A stretch of DNA of 64,000 nt from Diphasiastrum complanatum (lineage: Eukaryota > Streptophyta > Lycopodiopsida > Lycopodiales > Lycopodiaceae), in assembly GCA_029204225.1 (NCBI GenBank), contig CM055108.1:2946348-3010347 (forward strand). Direction: 5' to 3'. The notes under the pieces are model-generated. The model had not been told where the DNA came from and did not search any database. It was given only the letters and a program-made list of their open reading frames with translations. The position numbers and the translations under genes were made by a program. Shown here piece by piece: positions 1 to 11,456 of the stretch; position 1 is the stretch's first letter, and the number at the start of each line of letters is the position of its first letter.

Positions 1-327
1 AATGAATAAACTTGGAACTTAAAGTTGGATAAGTTTGACATTAGGCCTTCCATAGCCCTATTCATGGCCGTATGCTAGTATTAGGGGCAATAATCATGGC
101 ATGTCAATGATTTCGAATGGTGAATCTTGGTTTGTTAAGGTTATGCAATATAAGTACACTCAGTAATGAATAAACATTTTAGACTTGGAACTTAAAGTTG
201 GACAAGTTTGACATTAGGCCTTCCATAGCCCTATTGATGGCCGCATGCTAGTATTAGGGGCAATAATCATGGCATGTCAATGATTTCGAATGGTGAATCT
301 TGATTTGTCAAGGTTATGCAATATAAG
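1..327. repeat. Direct duplication, two ~160-bp units
   Basis: Bases 1-154 and 165-327 are two near-identical copies in direct orientation, differing by a few substitutions and a short insertion (attttag) near the start of the second copy. No coding capacity is evident. The left unit is cut by the window edge, so more units may lie outside. Confidence 0.9.
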
Positions 328-619
328 TTAAATTTGCAATGGATTATGCAAATGGAAACTGTGAAATTAAGATTTTCAGAGTTCTGTCTATATGGAAAAA
401 AATCTGGAGATTTTGACGATGTGGCTGCTTTCTTGATGACATGGCAGATTCTTTCGCATGTGTATTCAAGATGTTGTATCCATTCCAGTTTTGGGGTGTT
501 GACTAGTGAAAACGTTTTTGTATATTAGTAACTCTGATCATTGATCAATTAACCAAAGTGAGTGGCATTCACATGCTTCAGCTGTCGAAATTTTGCAGAC
601 CAACACGGGGGCTCCGAAA
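328..619. other. Non-coding stretch, nothing recognised
   Basis: AT-rich sequence between the duplication and the GC-rich element. The 70-codon open frame at 316-528 has no recognisable motif and I do not treat it as a gene. Confidence 0.5.
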
Positions 620-952
620 CATCTCCCAGTTTTCAGGTCTTGACCGGATGCGTTTTGGGCCCCGGATGCGTTATGGGCCCCGGAGGCGTCCGCGTCCGCG
701 TCCGGCGCCCGGACGCGTCCGACCCCCAGACGCGGGGTCGGACGCGTCCGAGCGCCGGACGCGGACGCGAAAAGCCCTCGTCCGGCCCGGAGGACGAGAC
801 CCGGACGCGTCCGACCCCCGGACGCAAGGTCGGACGCGTCCATTTTTTTATTTTTTCTAATTTTCTGGACGCTGGACACGTTCGGGACCTGGACGCATAT
901 TTTTTTTTTCAAAAAAAAAAGAAGTTTGGCCCCTAAAACCCTAAAACCCGCG

Positions 953-954
<2 letters not shown>

Positions 955-1020
<66 letters not shown>
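955..1020. repeat. (AG)n microsatellite
   Basis: Perfect AG dinucleotide run of about 33 units. It lies between the GC-rich terminal block and the start codon of the small ORF remnant, so it would be in that gene's 5' leader. Confidence 0.98.
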
Positions 1021-1024
<4 letters not shown>

Positions 1025-1042
1025 CGAAGAATCCAGTGGGAG

Positions 1043-1518
1043 ATGGCAGGGCGCACACCAACTGATGTGAGTGTTTGCCCTGTACCTGTTCGCTTGCAAT
1101 ATAGGCTTCTTTTTTGTTTTTCATAGTTTCTTTCCATCGTGGGATTTGGCTTGACGGTCTTCTTTGTGTGCAAACAGAGAAGCTCCTGGAAGATGTCCGC
1201 CGGCACAACGAACGACATCGAAAGCAAGAAGCATAATTTCAGGAGTGCCAACGAGAGATAATGGCACGACTACCGGAGCTGCAGCCACGTGCCTTGCGAC
1301 TCTCGGACCTGCTCCCCCCTACCCTCGCTGGCGAGGGCGAGGAAACACAACGGATTGGAATTAACTTCATCGTAGAATAGCTGGCCATGGTCCCAGAAAG
1401 GGTCCTTCGTCTTCGGGCCAGCCATGAGGCAGAGCGACAAAATAATGCACCTGACCAGGACGACGTGCACATAAGGCACTTGGATTACCTGAGAAGACGT
1501 GCACAAATAACAGAATGA
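1043..1518 (+). pseudogene. Broken copy of the hAT-associated small ORF (ORF2-like)
   Basis: ATG at 1043 opens a short exon (1043-1066). A GT (1067) and AG (1178-1179) bound a 113-bp putative intron, and the frame resumes at 1180 in phase 0. The encoded stretch matches the protein at 43848-44213 (minus): both contain EDVRRHNERHRKQEA, then an IG-N-F segment and an EAERQNNAPD-type end. Two in-frame stops (1234-1236 and 1378-1380) interrupt it before the final TGA at 1516-1518, so it is dead. The putative intron is absent from the 43848-44213 copy. The family is unknown to me; the visible character is highly charged, Arg/Glu-rich and helix-forming. Confidence 0.7.
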
Positions 1519-2679
1519 AAAGCTTGTAGTTGAAGTACCCAATGAATCTAGTTCTCTTTGGAAGAGAGTAGTGATGCTTATAGAATTGTTTAGGAACTGA
1601 TTTTTGATCATGTTAGAGAAGTTTTAAAATAGGCTTTGGGTTTTTAAAAGTTTTGAAAAAAGATTTGTGGGATGGTTAGAGGAAGTCTTCCTCTACATAC
1701 TCAAACTTTTTTTTGCAAAAGGATTGATTCTAGCTATGTGTTTTGATCAAAATTAGTGTTTTTTTGCATAAATGAAATGTTTGAAGTTCTGTTTTTCAGA
1801 CCTGTAAATCTGAAAATCAGATCGGAAAAGTGAAGTTTCATCCAAACTTCATTAGTTACACCTTTCTATCTCCTAGTTTCATGAAAATCGCAATGTAGAC
1901 AGGGAATGATAATGTAACTTTGTGCATAAAACAAGTTTTGAAGTTTTGTTTTTTGTCATTTGAAGTTTTGATTTTCAGATCTGTAAATCTGAAAATCAGA
2001 TCTGAAAATTGAAGTTTTCATAAAGCTTGACTGTGGGACAGTGAAGGTCCTATAAACGGTTGATTTGCTGATTTTCAGACCTGATTTCCCAGCGATGGAC
2101 AGCAAAGGTCCTTCCTGTAGGTTTGTGTGATCTCCAAAATGTGGCTCTGCCAGACTGCAATCTGTACTCTAAACCTAGCTAAACTATCCAAAAAAAAGTT
2201 TAGCTAGATTCTCTGAGCTATCTTAATCTTACGGCTAATTATGGTCCATCAATCATTTCACGTCACCCTTATGAAATCAGCTATGATCCTAGACTTCATA
2301 TTGATATATTTTTCTATCATATAAGGGACATCTAGTTCTCAATTGGAAACTTTGTCCCAGTTTCAACTAGATGATATGTGCCGATTCTCTCTATCGTTGG
2401 TGTACATTTTTACACTACATACGTTTTTTATTTGGATTTTGAGCAAGCTGAAGCGATGAAATTCTCCTTAATCTTTCTCTGAGAAAGTCTGGACTTCTTT
2501 TGATTGGCATTGCCCTGTAGTGCTAGCCTTCATCAAGACCGAGTCCACTCTTCACCTTTAGAGAAGTAATCCAAAGTTTTTATGTTGGATACAAGATTAC
2601 ATGCACAAGAATACATACCCACAGACCAATTTATTGAGTGTGAAACTGAACTTGAAACCTTGATTGGCTGTCTATACAG
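1519..2679. other. Presumed intron of ArgRS; no gene seen
   Basis: No coding region recognised. It probably lies inside an upstream intron of the arginyl-tRNA synthetase, because the exon at 2680 starts mid-gene. It contains a short imperfect duplication (about 1777-1850 and 1960-2031) around a palindrome-like core, cagatctgtaaatctgaaaa. Confidence 0.5.
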
Positions 2680-4116
2680 GAAGGGAAGGTGAGTGGACTG
2701 CGGAGGAGCTAGAACATGCTGCAGAAGCTTTGGGTTATGGGGCTATAAAGTATGAATTTTCTTTCTTGATTAGAGTATGAAGCTTTACATTGATTCATAA
2801 TTCCCTTGAGTCACATGGATGATTAAGTAGTGTGTGCTGAGTATGTGGCCACAGTGGATCAGTTTGATTGCTACCATTGCATGAGTAAATTTTAGAAAGG
2901 AATTAGATGTGGATGTCAGAATCATGATTAGATTGTCCATCATTATATCCAACTAAGAGCCATATATATGTCCTGTTGGCAGGTATGCAGATTTGAAAAA
3001 CAACAGACTTACCAACTACATTTTCAACTTTGATCAGATGTTGGATGTGCGGGTACGATTTTTTGCCATGGAATTGGCTTCAAGAAATAGTGATTGCAGC
3101 TTAGGGAATTGAAGATCTCACAGAAGATTCATTAATAGTTTTTTCTAATGGTATTTTTACTATAGGGAAATACTGCTGTGTACTTGTTATATGCACATGC
3201 ACGCATTCGATCAATCATTCGAAGATCTGGGAAAAACATAGAGGAGCTTAAGCAGGTAATTTGTATGAGTCTATGCTTGCCTAGTAGAGTTCACGTACTG
3301 CTGTGGTTGTGATCTTTCATCTTTTATTTGGTTTCACTTATTTATTGCTTGAGCTTAATTCTTTTTCATTATAGTTTGGAACTTATTTAACGCTACATAA
3401 TAATGTTATTGCACAGATTGGCACAATAACCCTGGATCATGAGAATGAGCGGCAGCTTGGCCTTCATCTGGTCCAATTTGCTGAGGTATGAAAGATCTAA
3501 CATTGGAAATGTGTAACCTATCGTTTGTAATTTTTTGTTTCAATTAATGTTTAGTACAGAAGCCTGTATATAGGACAAAGGTGAAATATGTAAGTGTTGG
3601 GTTTTCTGAGCCATGTTCTATGTACTGATGACAACAAACAAATGGCTGATACACAGATTGTGGAGGATGCTCTGGCCGAGTTCTACCCAAATATACTTTG
3701 CGAGTACTTATACAATTTGTCAGAAGTCTTCACAAAATTCTACTCAAATTGCACGGTTGGCTCTTTTGCCGTCCCCATCTCCAGTTCCATCCCATTTTTG
3801 GACTCCGATTTTCATAATAGCTACACAGCATAATTATCTTCACTCAAATATGTTGACATAATTATGCTGGAGGAAGAAGGCACATTATTATGGGGATCTT
3901 TGTCATTGGTCATTGGCTATTCTGTTGCATTCTCAAGTCCAAGGTCTATTGAGTAATGATATAGTTCATAACACTTTGAAGGCTTTTACATCAGTACTTA
4001 TCTGTTCCTTTCGCTTGACTTCGCACATTTGCTGATGTATAATTAGATTCCATTTTGGGCTATTTGATTGGCTGATATACCCATTTGAAGTCGTTACGTG
4101 TGTGTGTGTGTGTGTG

Positions 4117-4147
<31 letters not shown>

Positions 4148-4322
4148 TTTTTTTTGTTGTTAGGTTACTTCAATTCACTTCTGCTAACGGTATCATTGTT
4201 TTTTGTTCCAGGTTATTGGTTCAGAACAGGAAACAAGTCGGCTGCTGATTTGTGAGGCAACATCTACTGTTATGAGAGAGTGCTTCAAGCTTCTTGGTAT
4301 TACACCTCTGGAGAGATTGTAG
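2680..4322 (+). CDS. Arginine--tRNA ligase, C-terminal exons (gene continues off left edge)
   Basis: Six exons can be joined: 2680-2749, 2983-3052, 3166-3255, 3417-3485, 3657-3755 and 4212-4322, stop TAG at 4320-4322. Together they give 168 residues in one frame, starting two bases into a codon. All introns begin GT and end AG; the donor at 3756 (GTTGGC) is weak. The protein matches the C-terminal part of eukaryotic class I ArgRS: EWTAEELEHAAEALGYG, YADLKNNR, GNTAVYLLYAHARI and LCEYLYNLSEVFTKFYSNC, ending in LLGITPLERL. This is the helical DALR anticodon-binding domain, which recognises tRNA-Arg. The HIGH/KMSK-type catalytic half is not in the window. The upstream intron must be at least 2.7 kb and holds the repeats at 1-1518. 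The (GT)n(CT)n tract lies in the last intron. Aminoacylation of tRNA-Arg is the known family role. Nothing suggests the visible part is broken. Confidence 0.9.
4098..4146. repeat. (GT)n(CT)n compound microsatellite
   Basis: GT run followed by CT run inside the last intron of the ArgRS gene. Confidence 0.97.
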
Positions 4323-5431
4323 CTTGAGAGAAAAGTCAGAGTCAGGCGCTATGAGTTTATGAATTTGATCTACTCTACCGTAGCTGCACTTGTGCAGTAT
4401 TTGTCTAGCCGTTCTATTCTATTCTTAGACGTTGCTGTGCCTCCTAAGGTGCAAAGCATGAACTTTTAATTCATTTTTGACATTGCTGTGCTTGAATGGT
4501 GCCTCAGCACAAACATTCAATTTACTTGAGAAGAGATGCAGTCTATAATTCCATGGAAATTTGTGATTATCATGAATAGTAGTGCTAAATGCATTTAGCG
4601 TGATGTTTTGTTCTTACAAGATTTATTTTGTTTTTCACTGGATGTGACGCTTAACGGTTGCCCTGAATCTGAGTATTCATTAAGTTATTTGCCAAGTAAC
4701 AAGGATTGTCTTCCCAGTAGTTCCATGTTGAATTTGTGGAAGATCAAGATTCATCTGTAACTAAATAAGTCTTACGGCCTTTGGCTAAAACAGTGCTCCT
4801 GATATGGGTGATTGCGTTTTTGAGCTTGTTTGATGGTGATTCTATGCTCGAGTTCAACCCGCTGGTGACTGTATACTTGGCACTGGCCATTGATTACTAC
4901 ATACTTGAGTGGTAATTGTGCTCTTCTTGTGTTCCTTGCCATGATAATAACTATGGTGTGTTGTCATGGATTCCGCCCTAAAGTAGTATACGTGACTGGT
5001 AGTTACATCCTCTTAAGGTCTGACTGTATTAGTTGCAATGCCATGTTGTAAATGGTTCGGATTGCAAAGACATACTATTAAGTAAAATAGAAAATTAAAT
5101 CTGCTGTACTCTTCACACGTGTGGATTCATGCCAAACAAGTTTGGTTCCATTCTGCACACTCGAATCACCAATATCAAGAGAGAAGAGGTAGAAGACGAC
5201 AAGAGGATAGAAGTAGAAGGTTCTCCAAAGACAGAGAACAAAAGATTTATTTCTCCATGCTGGTCCTGCTATATATAGCAGTAAAATGTCATTTGGCCAC
5301 TTGCCAATTATTGCCCTAATTGGTGGTTACCAAAAACCTAGAAATCTAGTGACTAGATTCAATGCATCTCTAGTATGAAGTGATTTAGGCCCAAATCTGA
5401 CCTCAGCCACATCTTGGTCACCCATGTTTGA
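4323..5431. other. ArgRS 3' flank; no gene recognised
   Basis: The first few hundred bases presumably include the ArgRS 3' UTR. From about 5110 the sequence has LTR-like features (CACACGTGTGG start, TATATATAG at about 5270), but I found no partner copy, so I do not call an LTR. Confidence 0.4.
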
Positions 5432-5760
5432 TTCACTGATGGTGTGTGGATGGAAACCCGGACCTTGGGCCCCGTCTAAGATGAAGGGAGAAAAAATTCA
5501 GAAGTGATGCAGATGAATTGAAACTTAGAGATGTTATTGATAGCGTATGAAAAGAACATTGAAGAATGTTGAAACAAATACCACACTTGGGTTGGGGCTG
5601 GTGGAGCGTTGGCCACCCATGTTCATTTTGTTGTTGGTGCTTGGATGGATACCGGCCTAGGGCCTTGTTGAAGATGAAAGGAAAGAAATTCAAAATTGAT
5701 GAAACTGACTTGAAAATCAGAGACTTCATTGATAGCATTGAAAGGGACATTCACAGAATG
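5432..5760. repeat. Imperfect tandem duplication (~185-bp period)
   Basis: Bases 5432-5575 and about 5620-5760 are diverged copies of one unit: both read GGATGGA-A-C-GG-C, then GATGAA-GGA, GATGAA and ATTGATAGC in order. The second copy falls in a 137-codon open frame (5566-5979), but the first copy carries stops and the frame runs into copia sequence, so I do not call a gene. Confidence 0.7.
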
Positions 5761-5894
5761 TCGATAGGCAAAGGCCACGCAAAAAATGTAAGCCTTAATA
5801 CTAGAGTTCTATTTGATCCTTTTCTTTGGGCCAATGCACTCAGATGGGCCCCAGACCCTTTTCCATTTGCAACAAATGTTGCATGGTCAGAATT

Positions 5895-8856
5895 GATGAC
5901 AAGGAACTGTTTGAGCCAAATGATTTCATTAGCCATCTTTGCTGCTACAACATACTCTACTTCGCAGGTGGATGACTAAGCCACAATGGTCTACTTCTTG
6001 TTAACCCAGAGAATTGCTGCGCCTGACGCGATGGTGCATCCTTTTGAGATACTTTTACAATCGTCCTTGAGGGATGTCCAGCTAGCATCATTGTAGGAAA
6101 GCATCTAGAACCCTGCATCACGAGAGTAACACAAGTTAAAATCCTTCGTTAATTGGAGATATTGCAAAATTCGTTTTGCAATCTTTCAATGAGTTGAACC
6201 TGGATTTGTACATAATTGCTCATCCTGAACATGGCATAAGCGCGTCAAGACGTGTGTTATCTGCAAGGTACATCAGCAATCCAATCGGCTTCCTGTATGG
6301 TGTAAGCTGCATCAACTCTCTTTCTTCTTCAGTCTTCGAACAGTCTTCATTCGTCAGGACTGTTCCTACAAGCATGGGAGTATTTGCTCCTTTGCAACTC
6401 GACATCCCAAAATCTTCTAGGATTTTCTGGGTATATCTAGACTGATGAAGGTACAATTTACCTCCCTCATAGTCCTTGTCAATCTGTAAGCCAAGATAAT
6501 ATTTGGCTTCTCCCAGGTCTGCAATCTCTAAATGTTTCGAGATGTCATACTTCACCTCAACAATAAGCTCTTCACTTTTGCAGAATATCAAAGTGTCGTC
6601 CACATACACAACTACAATGATGATCTTCCCATCTGTAATTTTACATAAACATGGAATCAGCCATTAATGGCTTAAATTCTAAGGATTTCAGGGCTTGATC
6701 TTTCTTTTTATACCATTGTCGCGCTGATTGCTTCAGACCGTAGATACTCTTATGCATTTTGCATGCATAAGTAGGAATTGAGTTCGAAATGCAGCCTGGA
6801 GGTTGATCCATGTAGGCTTCCTCATCTAGCTCGCCATGCAAGAACGCAGTCTTTTCGTCCACGATGTGAATCCTGAGATCGTAAGCAGCTGCATATGCAA
6901 ATAATAAGCGTAGGGACGAATGTTTCACGACAGGAGAGAAGGTCTCAGCATAGTCAATACCATATCTCTGAGAAAATCCCTTCACTACAAGTTTCTATAC
7001 CTGATTCTTCCTCATGGATTCCATCTCCTCATTCATGAAATGGATCCATTTGTCCTTCTCTGGACATTCAATTGCTTCTTTGAATGTTTGTGGTTCGCCA
7101 CTGAATCCACAAAACTCTTCTGATGTAGAAGTTGAGCTGCTTGGTACAAATCTTGCTGGCGCTCTTCATTCTCTTGTCGATCTTCTAGGAGATCCTTCAA
7201 GAACTGCAATGCTCTTGCCTTTATCAGCTTTGTTAGGTTCGGAACCATTTCGGTTCACCGGTACTGTAGCAGTAGGCTGGCTTGCGAATCTTTCTTCGTT
7301 TGATTCGTCACTCGAATGAGGTGCGACTCAAACATCTTCGTATGAGTGTTCGTCTTCTGCTACCTCTGTCTCAGTTGGTAGATCATAGTATTGTCTACCA
7401 AGGACTTCATAACTGACAGGATCATCGTTGACCATCGTTCTGCTCTCATCAAATTTGACATCTCTGACTATCTTCACTGTGTTTGTCTCTGGCATATAGA
7501 CTCTGTAGTATGATGATTGATTGTCATATCCTACAAGATATCCTTGTTTTGTTTTCTCATCAAGCTTCTTTCGAAGCTTATCAGGAACGTGCATAAGCTA
7601 CACAGCCAAAGATACGGATGTGAGTCAGATTGAGTTTCCTACCCCACCATAATTCGTGTGGTGTCGTGTGAGGAACACCAGACTTTCCTGTCCTGTTTTG
7701 AACGTAAGTAGCTGTAGCTATTGCTTCAGCCCACAACACTCTTGGAGCCTTTGAATAGGCCATCATGCACCTAGCAGCTTCCATTAGAGTTCTATTCTTT
7801 CTTTCTGCAACACCGTTGTGCTACGGTGTGTAAGATGCAGTTCTTCTTTGAATGATACCACAATCATTGCAGAAGTCAGTGAATCGATTTGAGATGTATT
7901 CTCCACCTCGATCTGTTCTGATCTGTTTCACTTTATTACCAGTGCATCTTTCTGCCCAATTCACATACTCTGTGAACTTGTCAAGTGCTTCTGATTTATT
8001 GTGAATAAAGTAGACTCTCGCAAACTTACTGTAATCATCAATAAATGTTATATAATACTTTGAGCCTCCTACTGAGATCACGTTGAAAGGTCCACAGATG
8101 TCAGAATGTACAAGCTCCAGAATCTTTGTAGTTCTGTAGGAGTCTTTGACAAAAGGAGTACGTGACATCTTACCCTCAGACATGCATCACAGGTCATCGA
8201 ACTGGTTGCATTCAAGATGCTCACCCCTGTGATTTCTCCATGATGGCTTGCTTGATATAGTGTCATAGAATTCATATGACATAGTCTCCTGTGCCATAGA
8301 GTATCTGGCGAATCATCATGAGTCTGATGCACTTGATCTGCAGGTAGGCATACCTTCAAGTGATACAAGTTGACTTTTCTTCTACCTTGAGTGATTAGCG
8401 TACTGGTACTTGCATCAACAACGTTGCATGCTTCGTCCGAGAATGTTACACGCATCCTTGCATCAACTATTTTTGCCACTGATAGCAAGCCTTGCTACAG
8501 CGTATGCACGAACAAAACATCTTCGAGTCGTCTGTCTCTGCCGTTTGTGTTGAGCCATAGTGAACCAATACCATTCACTTGATACTTTGATCCATCTCCA
8601 AGAATAATAAATCTTGATGGATCTGCACTTCGAAAATCAGACATGACCCATCTTGATGTAACGAAATGCGAGGTAGCTCCTGAATCAAGGATTACCTCAT
8701 GTGTGTCAGGTGTTGACATTGCACACATGTTTACACAGATATAGGCGGTCGAATTCTCGTGATTCGATATTTCTTCGCCCATCTTTGAGCTCTCTGACTC
8801 CTCGACATAGGATGAACTATTATTGTTCTCTTGTCTGCTTTCTTGATTTTGAGCAC
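5895..8856 (-). pseudogene. Copia element A: protease-integrase-RT-RNase H, gag missing
   Basis: Minus-strand Ty1-copia polyprotein in several frames. In order: protease with DSGATSHF (8495-8881); GAG-pre-integrase H/C motif region (8078-8488); integrase core (7581-8183, with the residues around FIDDYSKFA and TDRGGEY); integrase tail (7328-7594); RT N-part with FSQRYGIDYAETFSPVV (6641-6985); RT C-part with YVDDTLIF (6220-6609); and RNase H start (about 5895-6200). Frames are broken by stops and small indels. Protease follows the LTR almost directly, so gag is deleted. At about 5895 RNase H stops abruptly within MANEIIWLKQFL and unrelated DNA follows, so there is no 3' LTR. Confidence 0.88.
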
Positions 8857-9456
8857 TGTATGACAGACCCACACAACGCATTGGCGTGAGAGAAGCGGTG
8901 TTCTTCCACGAGTAATGTCTCGCTTACTAGTGGACTTCTTGGATCTCTATAGATCCTACTTACAAAATTTGTCTCGCTCACAGGCGGACTTCTATTTTGT
9001 AGTCTATACATTTCTATCTGCTACATTCGGAGTAGCACACCAGATTAGATAGACTAAGCAATCTATAACTAATCATGGATTACAAGAGAGGTGGGTTAGA
9101 CTCGTCCTAACGCTCTTCCGCTGATGTCATTATATCATATCAGGGTTTTTGTACTTCATGGTACTTGCATGATCTTCTTGATCCTTTGGAGCGTGAAGGT
9201 CAAAAAGTGTCGCGAAGATTTTGGTGTCGCTTCGAGCCATTTGACTTTCGCGTCATCTGACTTTCTCATGCTGTATCACGAAATTTTTTTCTTTCGCGAA
9301 CTTTTCGCGTTCGTGTCTTTTCGTCAGGGTGCTCGCGAACATTTTTGCTTCGTGTCTTTTCGTGATGTTTGCGAACATTTTTGCTTCGTGTCTTTTTGTC
9401 AGACTGAGGGCTGAAATTTAACAAAGTTTTGGTAATAGAAACGTTTTGTTTCTTCA
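8857..9456 (-). repeat. Copia LTR shared by elements A and B
   Basis: A 600-bp LTR, reading on the minus strand from TGAAGAAACAAAACG (9456) to GTCTGTCATACA (8857), so TG...CA. It is clearly homologous to the LTRs at 10818-11456 and 25951-26578. They share the CGAAAAGACACGAA-type motifs near the start, the CTTGTAATCCATGATTAG segment and the GTCCGCTAGTAAGCGAGAC segment. Copia internal sequence lies on both sides, so it serves as both the 3' end of B and the 5' end of A. Confidence 0.85.
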
Positions 9457-10817
9457 GTTCTGTTTCCTCTATCATGGTTGGCAGGTCATAATACTGCTTC
9501 CCTAGGACTTCATAGATGGCAGAATCATTGTAGGCCATTGTTATGGTCTCATCGAACTTGACGTCTCTAACAATCTTCACTAGATTCGTCTCTGGCATGT
9601 AAATTCCGTAGTATGACGAATGATTGTCATACTCGACTAGATATCCTAACTCGGTTTTCTCATCGAGCTTCTTTCGAAGCTTATCAAGAATACATAAGCT
9701 GCACAGCCAAAAATCCGAACATGTGTCAATTGGGCTTCCTACCCCACCATAGTTCATGCAGTGTCGTGTGAGGACTATCCTATTCTAGATGTAGGCACCT
9801 GTAGCTGCTGCTTCAACCCATAACACTCTTGGTGCCTTCGAATAGGCCATCATGCACCTTGCAGCTTCCATGAGTGTTCTGTTCTTTCTTTCTGCAACAC
9901 CATTGTGCTGCGGTGTATAGGATGCAGTCCTTTTGTGAAGGATTCCTCGATCATTGCAGAAATCGGTGAATTGGTTTGAGATGTAGTCTCCACCATGATC
10001 TGTTCTGATCTGTTTCACTTTGTTTCTTTTGTATCTTTCTCTCTAATTCACGTATTATGTGAATTTGTCGAGTGCATCTGATTTGTTGCGTATGAAGTAG
10101 ACTCGAGCGAACTTACTGTAGTCGTCAATGAAGGTGATATAGTACTTCGATCCTCCTACTGAGATCACATCGAAAGGTCCACAAGTCTCTGTCATCCCAT
10201 CGCAAGTTTGTTAGCTGATCTTTAAGAAGCATGATCTGGCTGCGTGATTTCGTCTGAAATCTGGTAAGCAATGTATTCTACATCTCTCTTGCATTAGAGA
10301 GTGTCGCGAGGTCAAGCGTCAGGCTATCTTTGATGGATGATGACAACACGACTACTGCCTTGTCGTTCTTCTCTCTCCATTCTCGTAGCTCTTTGCCGAT
10401 GGCTGTAAGCATCTCTTCGGTGCCGTCTACCCAGGGCCATAGCCCTTCTCCCTTCAACATGAGAGAGATCTTTATCTGATGAGGATGGAAAAATCTTTCG
10501 CGGTCACGAAACAGTCGCGAAAGCAAAGCAACCAGGACTCAATGCGATTTGGATGGAGTTCAGATGTGGTCGCTGGACACTGCCAGCTGAATCACTCCTA
10601 TAGTCCTCCAGAATGTAGTCAGACACTACTGATCTACGTTTATAAATTAATGTAGCATTCAACAAATTCAACCAATGTGCGGAATTAAATGAATGGGAGA
10701 ATCTGACACACGAATAATAGTAGACACATTTGGATTCAAGATCATACATCACAAAATTGACATGTGCACAATGGCTACAAGATCATCTATTGATTTTTTC
10801 TTTGATTCTTCAAGCAC
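9457..10817 (-). pseudogene. Copia element B: gag N-part and integrase only
   Basis: Minus strand. Behind the LTR at 10818 come a leader and a gag (UBN2-type) fragment with RDRERFFHPHQIKISLML and LTLDLATLSNAREM (10278-10526). The sequence then jumps at about 10190 into the integrase core (ITFIDDYSKFARVYF; QIRTDHGGDYISNQF; QHNGVAERKNRTLMEAARCM at 9785-10018), and on to the integrase tail (9457-9757) that abuts the next LTR. Gag C-part, protease, RT and RNase H are missing. Stops and frameshifts are present. Two internal deletions explain the layout. Confidence 0.85.
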
Positions 10818-11456
10818 TGCATGCAGATCCATGCAGTGTGTTGGCGTGAGAGAAATACAGTTCTCTCACGAATGGATGTCTCGCTTACTAGCGGACTTGT
10901 GGATTTCTATGGATCTTGATCATAGAACACGTCTCGCACGCAGACGGACTTCTTGTTTGTACTTCATCTTGATTGCTTACTAGCATCAGACTGTTTTCAG
11001 TATCTATGTGTAAAGCATCATCCAGTAAGTATATAGTCACTCTTTGTAACTTTAAGATTAGAGTGATTAAGCATCTACAACTAATCAGGAAATTACAAGA
11101 GTGGCATATTAGCCATGACCTAGAGTGTATCTGCTGACGTCATGCCATCAGATCAGATATCTGTACTTCTGGGTACTTGCATGATCTTTGCTGGTACTCT
11201 TTGGAGCGTGAGGGCAGAAAGTCTTTCGCAACGTTTTTCGTGTCGTGTCGTTGGTTTCGTTTCCGTCGTCTGACTTTCTCGTGTTGGACCACAAAAGATT
11301 CTCATTCGTGAATCTTTCGTGTTTGTGTCTTTTCGTCAAGTGTTCGCGAAACTTTTGTGCTTCGTGTCTCTTGACTTTCGTGTTTGCGAACATCTTTGTC
11401 AGACAGAGGGTTGAAAGCTAGCAGAGCTTTGCAAACAGAAACGTTTTGTTTGTTCA
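10818..11456 (-). repeat. Copia LTR shared by elements B and C
   Basis: Starts on the minus strand with TGAACAAACAAAACG at 11456, just after the polypurine tract GAGAGGGAGC of element C, and ends near 10818. It is homologous to the LTR at 8857-9456. It is both the 3' LTR of C and the 5' LTR of B. Confidence 0.83.

Larger units (their letters stand above)
620..1518 (+). mobile_element. Fragment of GGACGC-rich transposable element with small ORF remnant
   Basis: A CpG-rich block (about 640-860) is built of repeated GGACGCGTCC-like palindromes. It is followed by a T-rich/A-rich spacer, a pure (AG)n tract and the remnant of a small gene (1043-1518). A second copy of the block with its T-rich spacer lies in opposite orientation at 37985-38185, and a related short element is at 38902-39037, so this is a dispersed family. 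The small ORF is homologous to the convergent ORF of the hAT element at 43848-44213. That makes this fragment probably the end of a related hAT-like element, by inference. No transposase is present here. Confidence 0.65.

Noticed and set aside
538-1251. Long open frames across the (AG)n tract and GC-rich block
   Set aside because: They encode only Ser-Leu or Arg-Glu dipeptide runs and Arg/Pro-rich low complexity, caused by the microsatellite and palindromes. Only the 1043-1518 homology is supported.
3594-3861. Two overlapping open frames at the fifth ArgRS exon
   Set aside because: They read through intron sequence. The real coding part is only 3657-3755 in the phase set by neighbouring exons.
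5566-5979. 137-codon open frame as a host gene
   Set aside because: It spans a local duplication and continues into antisense copia RNase H, with no known domain.
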